Of a DNA stretch of 62,000 nucleotides, positions 55,103 to 62,000 are shown in pieces. The translations under genes were made by a program, and so were the position numbers. The number at the start of each line of letters is the position of its first letter. The stretch's first letter is position 1. Source of the DNA: Liolophura sinensis (Eukaryota; Mollusca; Polyplacophora; Chitonida; Chitonidae); NCBI RefSeq assembly GCF_032854445.1, contig NW_027018001.1:1-62000 (forward strand), in the 5' to 3' direction. The notes below the pieces were generated by a model. It saw nothing but the letters and a program-made list of their open reading frames with translations. It was not told the DNA's origin and did not search any database.

Positions 55103-57902
55103 CTGAAAAGGAAAACAGAGTAAATGTCATCGGTTAATCAAGGTTAGACGCCATATAGTTATTTCCATAATACTTAGAGTAAAATACATGTACGTGTACC
55201 TAGGGATCAAATATTATGCATGGTTTTATGTGACTTGTATCAGGAAGTAAAAATAATGAAAATGATGAGAGAAGTCAAAGGTGGCTAATGTTAAGCGACG
55301 TCAGAGCAACAAACAGGAACAGGAGTGAGAAATGTTACCTTATAAACGACACAGATATTAACTTTTGTAAACATTTTTTGTCAAGGGAGATGGTAAGGAA
55401 AGAAAACAAAATAGACATGCTAACACCAACACACAAAGCTTCAGACACAAATAATATTTAGTTAATCGTTGTTTAGCGCCATTCTTAAAGAAATAATTTG
55501 TAACTTTTCACAATTACTAACAAACTGAGACGTATATAATGCATGTGCCTGCATGTTCCATATTATCGGAGGAAAACATTGATTGCATAAACCGGCACAC
55601 GTGCGCAGCCGAACGTTTATTGTCATCAAGGCCTCACGTGCAGCGGCAGAGAGGGGATTTACAAACTAATACTTATCGTAGTTTGGCTAATACCTTAGCC
55701 ACCACCATTCTATGCGACACGTATTATATATACATGTATATGGCATCCATGTAGAAAACCCCATACAAGTTAACCGTGTCTTTCTGCAAAGTATGTTCCA
55801 AATGCAGATCCAGACGTACACATACATACATGTGTACGCCTACTTATAAATATAGGTTAAAGAAAACCTGTGAATTTTTTCTTGTATCCTCTCATAAGAG
55901 CCTTTATATTATCATTGTTGGTAATGATATTATTGTTATTATAATTATTGTTTTCTTATGATAGTTTTTCTATCAGCCATTTGACAGATAATGTAACTAA
56001 ATATGTTCTTAAATATCGTACATTTATTTCCATGATGTGAGGGTCACATGAAAGTATTGTGTACTTGACGTGACCAAGTGTTTCTTAGCCAGGTTACGAT
56101 AATTAAAAAAGCATACAGATACAGATGTTTGTTATGGAAAAAAAAAACCACAAGAAGAGGTAAACCAAATGTAGGCGGAGAATTTCAAGCCAGTTAATGA
56201 TGGCACACTACACATAACTTCACGTGTAAGGTGAAGATATATATACATTATATATATATATATGACTACAATCTGTAAAACAGCAGTTGTAAGCAAAAAT
56301 TGAGATATTAAAAATGTTGCATTTTGCCAAACGTCAAACCAGTTTTTATCGCTTTGTTGTAGCGTTTGTCAAGAAGTTGGAAAGCGTTATTTGGAGAGGT
56401 TCTCTGCTCAGAAGATACGTCTACAGTATAGCTTACTATGATGACACTTGTGGTAATCTGATGACTACGAAGATTGATCGGCAGAATATAGTACGACTGC
56501 GGGCACAATAATACCAGTCTGGTGCATATGCAAGAGGGAGGACTTGGGGGGGAAGTGTTCTCAGCAGTTCCCAACGAACAAGGTTTAAAGACTTTGGGAA
56601 ACTAGGAAGTGTGATCTGAACGTGTAGGTGTGTAGGGCCTGGTTCAGGGACGAAAGAATGGCCTTACCGGGTGGCTGAGAAGTCGTATTACTTGTGATTC
56701 GGGCTGTGGGTGCAGTACCTGATAGGTCAAAAATAAGTTGCATAATACACAAAGAACTTCTCATAGCTCTCCGTTTCCTTATTTGCGATTTGAAAAATCT
56801 ATGGTATTTCAGTGAATGATGTAGAAATACGGAAACCGTATATCAGGTAATTTTACTGGAGCTGAACATAATTTAAAAGTCTTGAGAAATAGATTTGTCT
56901 TTTCATTTACCCATCAAAAAATTCAACTATCCAAGAGGAATACATCGAAAAAGTATTTACCCTGTCAATGATATACATCCTATAAATTCACTTTTAACAT
57001 GGTGGATGAGATATTGAGCCTCTCTGCATCCGTTTTTAGAAAATTCGAATGTCATTTTTGGAGCAAAACGCAGAATAAAGTTTGCATCAAGACCGTGTAT
57101 CTTGCACAAGGCGAGCAAACAATACGATTAAAAACACGTGGTAATGACAAAACGAGCGTGTACAAATCAAGTAGATGTAAGAGCAGTCTTACCACGGCTT
57201 GAACTTATCGATGAAGTTTTGCTCGTTACGGCCGAAGAAGGGGTAGATGCTTCTGGAAATTGTTTTAGAACAACCTTGTTCAGCATTCCAGTGAATAACA
57301 TTGTTGGAACATTGTACATGTAAATGACAGTCAATTACCCTTGTTTTTCAACAGGGCCTCTAGGTTAAACACATGTTCAGTAAACAAGAGGATAACGTGT
57401 CATAATGAAAATTGCAAGGACTAGAACGCCTAGTCTTTGGTACTTATACAGAACCAAAGGGGGTGAAGTCCTTTTGTCCATTGCTATTTAATCCCAAGCA
57501 CACCCGTAGCAGGTTTTCAGTATTTCAATCCAATCTGTCGAGAGAGCAGAATTATTTGCACCGGTCTTTGTAGAAGTTGATCATGAGACTGGAACATTCA
57601 TTACATTACGATTATTCCTCACACGCACCACAAGAAACTCAGGGGTGACCAGTTGCTCGCTACTGGGTGGCTTGTGTAGAACTTAATAGCCAGCCTGGTG
57701 AAAGTGCCCAGTGAGAGCTTGTGTTAACCATACTAACACAAGTGTAGAGCTTGCAAGCATACACATAATGTCGAATGACCTGGACATTACAAACAGAAAT
57801 TGTGGTGGCCACATTGCTTTGGGTTGATTTCTCAGTATAATCTGCATGTAAAATTTTGTGCTGTATTAATAAGCCAACTACCTGCTCAGAACAAAATCTT
57901 AC
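55103..57902. other. Intron; microsatellite only
   Basis: A (TA)n tract at about 56240-56262 and a 'cgtacacat/atgtgtacg' palindrome near 55814-55838. The overlapping frames near 56.3-56.6 and 57.0-57.3 kb have no splice bracket in phase 1. No exon recognised. Confidence 0.45.
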
Positions 57903-57944
57903 CAGTAGTTGTTGGTGTGGAAGGAATAGTTGTTGTCGTAGGAT
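57903..57944 (-). CDS. Stalk exon, Thr/Pro-rich (42 nt)
   Basis: Acceptor 'gactttcttccag', donor ACTG|GTAAGA. In phase 1-1 the 42 nt read 'PTTTTIPSTPTTT', a mucin-type run, which matches the content of the 15-nt units downstream. The longer length may come from fusion or slippage of shorter repeats. Confidence 0.75.
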
Positions 57945-58432
57945 CTGGAAGAAAGTCCAATGATCGTTAAAACACGGCATGCATACTGACCAAACGACAC
58001 AACTAACTTTTAAGCTGTTTCAAAATTACTTTAAGGATTTATTTTTACACGTAGGTTGTACGGCTATGAAGTGATTACAAAAACTGCCTTTATACATACT
58101 TGTACATCGAAAAAAGTGAAATACGGCACAGGTATCACAGAAAAAAATGTATTCTTTAAAGTTTTGAAAACAGAGATTATAGAACTCAACAGTAGGGATA
58201 TAGCATTGACAGATATTATTTCTGGGTAGCCCTTGTGAAACATTTTCTCTCATAAATGTGAAGAAATAACACCTTATAAGGTTTTGGGTACAATCATGTA
58301 ACTTAGGTTAAAACTGACCACGTGCTGCACTTTAAGTATCTAGTTTACACTGGATAACTCTGTATCCTCGAACAAAGATATTATTTTGTTTTATTTGCAA
58401 GTGTGATCGGATTTCAATGTATTACATTTTAT
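57945..58432. other. Intron, nothing recognised
   Basis: AT-rich, chance minus frame 58026-58253 only. Confidence 0.45.
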
Positions 58433-58595
58433 GCTCTCCGGCCGTGCGTGGGAAGGTCTGCCAATAACCTGCGGATGGTCGTGGGTTTCCCCCAGGCTCT
58501 GTCCGGTTTCCCCCTACCATAATGCTGGCCGCCGTCGTATAAGTAAAATATTCCTGAGTACGGCGTAAAACACCAATCAAATAAACTAAAAATAA
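58433..58595 (+). mobile_element. SINE family A copy, 5' truncated
   Basis: 'gctctccggccgtgcgtggg', 'aaggtctgccaataacctgc', 'ggatggtcgtgggtttcccc', 'ccgccgtcgtataagtaaaa', 'gtacggcgtaaaacaccaat' and an AAAT-type tail. One of the best-preserved 3' halves; inserted in the membrane-protein intron. Confidence 0.92.
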
Positions 58596-60076
58596 ATACA
58601 ATTTATGCTTTACTAGTATATCCTTTTTATATGCGCACTCGCAAAGGACAAAAGTAAAGTTGAAAAATGCCCAGAAAATCATTTGTCAGGCCAATGAGCC
58701 CATATTTCCTCAGCTTTTACGTAATAGACATGATTTTTCCACATCTTATTTTAAAAGCAAATTTACTTCTTTCTTGTCTTGTTCCTTATCAGTACGTTCG
58801 AATTAAAGAAATTTACATTAATCGGTTATGTTCGACCCGGTTCGTTCGATTAGGGATATCATTCTACCGAAAAATCAACTCCAACAAATTGTGGGCCAAA
58901 ATAAGTTGAATGAAAAAATAAAAGAGATCTACTACCACTGGAGAACACAATAATGGAAAAAGTACATATGGATGATGTACTGATTCACTGTTTTAAAGCA
59001 GATTACAATAAATGGCGGGTTATGCACAAGCACCTCTTTTATGCACACTGTAGTATCGACCTTCAGCTTTGAGATCTTTAAGAACATCTTTCAGCATGTA
59101 ATATTTAAGAGTGTAAAAATCCAGTAATCGTCAAACGCATTCATGGGCGAATCGATTATCAGAGTTATGTTCAGCATATAATGTGCTGATGTAAATTCCC
59201 AGTTGGTACAACCAACTATGGGCTCAAGTTTATAGGCGAAAAAACTACCAAAATAAAGTATATATTAGATGAAAAATCATTAAACACTGTCCAGGAAAAT
59301 AGTTCGGTCTATTTTTTAAACAATTTTTCCAACCGAGTAAAAGGGTTTTAAAACATCAGATTCTACGATGGTCTGCAGTGACTCAGAGTTCATTTCAATG
59401 TCCATTCCGCGAATGCTTTCACAGATCTGTACGTTTATGCACTTAAAATAATGAAATCCAGCAGTGTACGTGCGGTAAGTGACAAAAACCTGATGCGACG
59501 TCACAGGTCCCAGTATGGTCGGAAACGATTACCGTAGAATCCAAAGTTTAAAATGCATTTTACCGGGTTGAAAGAAAACAAACATTCAACTATATTTGTG
59601 GGCAGTGTTTAATGGTTTTTCAACTGATATTTTGCATTAGTTTGCGTTAGTGGTTTCTTTGTCTTCAAAAAAGACAGGACTTACGACTTTACAAAGAAAG
59701 AAGTATATAGGAGGCAGAACGTGAGCTTTGGTATTATCCAGGCAGAGAATGGAGTTTACTTAAAGACTATTAAGACGATGTGACGGTCTGGATAAAGAAG
59801 TTTAGGTCTCGTAGTGTAAATGTGGCAGTATATAGACAAACTATTTTGTTTTATTTTTTCTATAAAATAGTGAAGCAAAACTGAAATAAACTTCCATGGC
59901 AAAAGATATAGAGACTATATTAAATACATCATGACAAATAAACAGGTTGGCAAATAAAAAGACAGCAATATACAAATGCAACCAGAAAATGAGCACCGCA
60001 AAAATACTCAAACGTGGTAATTTACTTGTTAAATTAAAAATCCACACCACTGGCAGACTACACCGATCATGCTTAC
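58596..60076. other. Intron, nothing recognised
   Basis: About 1.5 kb AT-rich; no splice-bounded phase-1 segment seen. Confidence 0.45.
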
Positions 60077-60217
60077 CACCATTAACGACATTGTCAGAAA
60101 CAGTTGTGTGGGAGGTTAAACTAGCAGTGCTCTTGGTGGAATCAGTGAAAGTGACATCAGTAGTCAAGCTGGTTAGAGTTGTCAGCTCTAAACTCGACGT
60201 GGATACTGTGGGTGATT
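60077..60217 (-). CDS. Stalk exon, Ser/Thr-rich (141 nt)
   Basis: Acceptor 'ggtccatcttacag', donor GGTG|GTAAGC. In phase 1-1 it encodes 46 whole codons beginning 'SPTVSTSSLELTTLTSLTTD' and ending 'SHTTVSDNVVNG', with nearly half Ser or Thr. It is the most N-terminal exon of the gene that I can see; the signal peptide and any ligand-binding domains would lie beyond 60.2 kb, likely outside the window. The plus frame 59947-60345 over it is a shadow. An alternative acceptor 13 bases earlier ('accgtctaag') would break the phase. Confidence 0.76.
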
Positions 60218-60519
60218 CTGTAAGATGGACCTTAGACGGTAACAAGCTACAACGTTATACTTTGCATGGATTTTTACAGGAACAAACTTATCGAGAAGGT
60301 TCATTACGTGGAATAATACCTAATAACAAACGGTTAACATTTTAACCGTTTCAGCTTATTTATAACTATTAAAGGCGAAAATAAACATACAAATGCGGTA
60401 AGCATCAATAGAAAGACCATTAAAAACTAGCTGTTTTCTTTTTCTTTTTGATATTTGTTTCCCTGAATTAAACACATATGCAGTAACATGTGTAAGATAT
60501 ACAAGTAAGATGGTTTTAT

Positions 60520-60700
60520 GGTGCACGTTCTTCCGGCCGTACGTGGGAAGGTCTTCCAGCAACCTGCGAATAGTCGTCGGTTTCCACGGGGCTCTGCCCG
60601 GTATCCTCCCACCATAATGCTGGTTGCCGTCGTATAAGTGAAATATTCTTAAGTACGGCGTAAAACACCATTGAAAAAAAAATAAAAAAATAAATGGAAC
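60520..60700 (+). mobile_element. SINE family A copy, 5' truncated
   Basis: 'cttccggccgtacgtgggaa', 'ggtcttccagcaacctgcga', 'ccaccataatgctgg', 'gccgtcgtataagtgaaata' and 'acggcgtaaaacaccattga', then an A-rich tail. Confidence 0.92.
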
Positions 60701-60740
60701 ATGTTTTATGCGTTCACAATTTTGAGGGGTAATGGGGAAT

Positions 60741-60925
60741 GGTTCTCCGTGGCGTAACAGTTAGCGTGCAAACGTAGTAACACAGGAATCTCTCACCATC
60801 GAAATCATGATGGCTTCGCCTCCAGCCCATGGTCATGGGTTTCTCCCGGGCACTGCCCCCCTTCCACCCATAATTCTAAGTAAAAAGAGCTGAGCCTAAA
60901 CCCCAAATTAAGTAAATAAAGTTAT
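60741..60925 (+). mobile_element. Related SINE, variant body
   Basis: The head 'ctccgtggcgtaacagttag' is tRNA-like, followed by 'caggaatctctcaccatcga', 'ggtcatgggtttctcccggg', 'ttccacccataattctaagt' and an AT tail. It shares the order of family A but has lost the 'gtataagtgaaatatt' block. It may be a subfamily or a deleted copy; it starts only 40 bp after the previous SINE. Confidence 0.68.
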
Positions 60926-60939
60926 GTTATCGGGTAAAG

Positions 60940-61910
60940 TTTGCACTCCAAACGACTATTACAAGACTGTTGTCAACGGCTAAACGGCGTCGTCTCTCGC
61001 CAAATTTTGAGTTACTCCAATAAATGGAGAAAATGGCTCACTCGTCCTGAAGTCACCATGACCAATAAAATCGGTACACGCAAATTAATCTTTTTGTCTT
61101 ACTACGTGTGGCAAGATGTCCACAATCATTTTGATAACCTAAGGGACGTAGGTTTTGATTAGATCGGGAGAAACTGATAGGTTTTTTTTTTCACGTAAGA
61201 AAACTGAGTATGACAGCTACATCATTAGGCAGGCAAAGCAGGTGTAGATAAAAATATTAACAATATCCAATCATAAAGATCAGAAATCTTAGATTATTCT
61301 TGGTTTTCTATCTGCTATGCTCACACGAACTGCACTCCATGACCCAAACATGACGCTTTGCTCAACTACAAGACATGGGCCGTGCTATGGAACAATCTGA
61401 CAGTCAAGCTTCTGCTATGTCAACAGATCACGCAGAAACTGTCAATAAACTTTATTTTATTAATCCATCATATCTCCTATTACCACTAAATTATCAACAA
61501 CCACATCACAAGTCTGTGAAATGCAATTCTAGACATTCCACCTGTAATCAGTGTGGACATCATCGTTTTTCAATGCAGGAAATGCTGAATCTTGCAAAAA
61601 TTTGATAAATGCAACAAACAACATTTAGAATACCGTGGCAACAACAAACAAAAGAGCACAGGTTAACAAAGTCACGACAGCAAACAATTCTTCAGTTAAC
61701 GATGAACACAATTATTCTGTGCATTCTAAGCTCTTCAAACTTTCTACAATGCATGTAAGGGCAACACTAAGGTCAACAGAACAAATATCAGCAAACACAG
61801 CCGCAACAGAAACAACGGCAAAGAATTCTGCAAGTGACGATGAAGACGTGTATTCTGTGAGCTCAACTAACAGTGAATATGAAGGAAAACAGTTGTAATA
61901 GAAGTATCCC
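60940..61910 (+). pseudogene. Ty3/Gypsy-like gag remnant
   Basis: Plus-strand fragments follow the order of a retrotransposon gag. 61015-61160: 'KWRKWLTRPEV' and 'YYVWQDVHNHFDNLRDVGFD'. 61170-61240: 'FFFSRKKTEYDSYIIRQAKQ', the typical start of the major homology part. 61345-61440: 'LHDPNMTL' and, after a one-base shift, 'MGRAMEQSDSQASAM'. 61510-61640: degenerate zinc-knuckle remains, 'CNSRHSTCNQCGHHRF'. 61635-61898: a Ser/Thr-rich stretch with 'SASDDEDVYSVSS'. At least two frameshifts and several stops. The window ends before any protease or RT region. No long terminal repeat was identified on the left. Confidence 0.66.
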
Positions 61911-62000
61911 CATTTTAGGAAACTGAAAGAACTGGAATGGAAGTAGACAGTTACCATTCAAACCTCAACTTTACAGAATTTTACTAGTAAATCATGGCAA

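Noticed and set aside
56240-56262. TATA-rich stretch as a promoter
   Set aside because: It is a plain (TA)n microsatellite within an intron of the minus-strand gene.
59947-60345. Plus-strand 132-codon frame
   Set aside because: It is antisense to the Ser/Thr-rich exon, which has matching phase and splice sites on the minus strand.

Overview
This is eukaryotic, animal DNA: AT-rich, with introns bounded by GT/AG, long non-coding stretches and dense transposable-element debris. Several dispersed repeats look like those I associate with molluscs: tRNA-headed SINEs ending in the 'cgtaaaacaccaatcaaataaat' type of tail (written here in pieces only), a second SINE type with a 'ttaaaagaggaagttgt' core, and 'aatatttcagccatatt' ends. 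A mollusc, perhaps a bivalve, is my best guess. It rests on remembered repeat style, not on a search. No prokaryotic operon, CRISPR array, tRNA or rRNA gene is visible.

Layout. 0-3.3 kb: a PIF/Harbinger-type DNA transposon. Its MADF-BESS protein reads on the minus strand from two exons (2998-2845 and 1275-542) that join in frame. The intron between them holds a broken Harbinger nuclease on the plus strand and a 237-bp mariner-like MITE. 3.8-6.4 kb: a decayed LINE with reverse transcriptase (RT) on the minus strand and a 104-bp tandem repeat near its 3' end. 6.4-24 kb: mostly non-coding, with SINEs, a 47-bp minisatellite (14.3-15.1 kb), a 977-bp MITE (20.8-21.8 kb) and a few candidate host exons (7253-7393 minus, 13897-13943 plus, 22875-23370 plus with one nonsense codon). 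24.3-27.9 kb: a 57-bp/19-codon repeat, an RT remnant of unclear class, and a 2.3-kb pseudogene of a multi-domain, transposase-like protein. 28-46 kb: no host gene seen; an unclassified dispersed repeat family, a clean 78-bp insertion inside a SINE, a LINE RT remnant (34.6-35.8 kb), a MITE and SINE relics.

48.1-60.2 kb is the main host locus, on the minus strand. It is the 3' part of a gene whose extracellular stalk is spelled by small Ser/Thr/Pro-rich exons, several only 15 nt long, all in phase 1-1. Three consecutive exons follow, each encoding one transmembrane helix, then a stop codon and an AATAAA almost touching it. The 15-nt exons sit in units that have been tandemly duplicated, including a recent 1,178-bp duplication. 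This suggests that the stalk grows by duplication of a microexon together with its flanking intron. 60.7-62 kb: a SINE variant and the start of a Ty3/Gypsy-like gag remnant on the plus strand, cut by the window edge.

The most interesting item is the phase-1 microexon stalk with exon-per-helix membrane anchors. Next are the interlocked Harbinger genes, the transposase-like pseudogene at 25.6-27.9 kb and the interrupted SINE at 31.1 kb. Everything was read by eye; family assignments from memory are marked as such and need a homology search.
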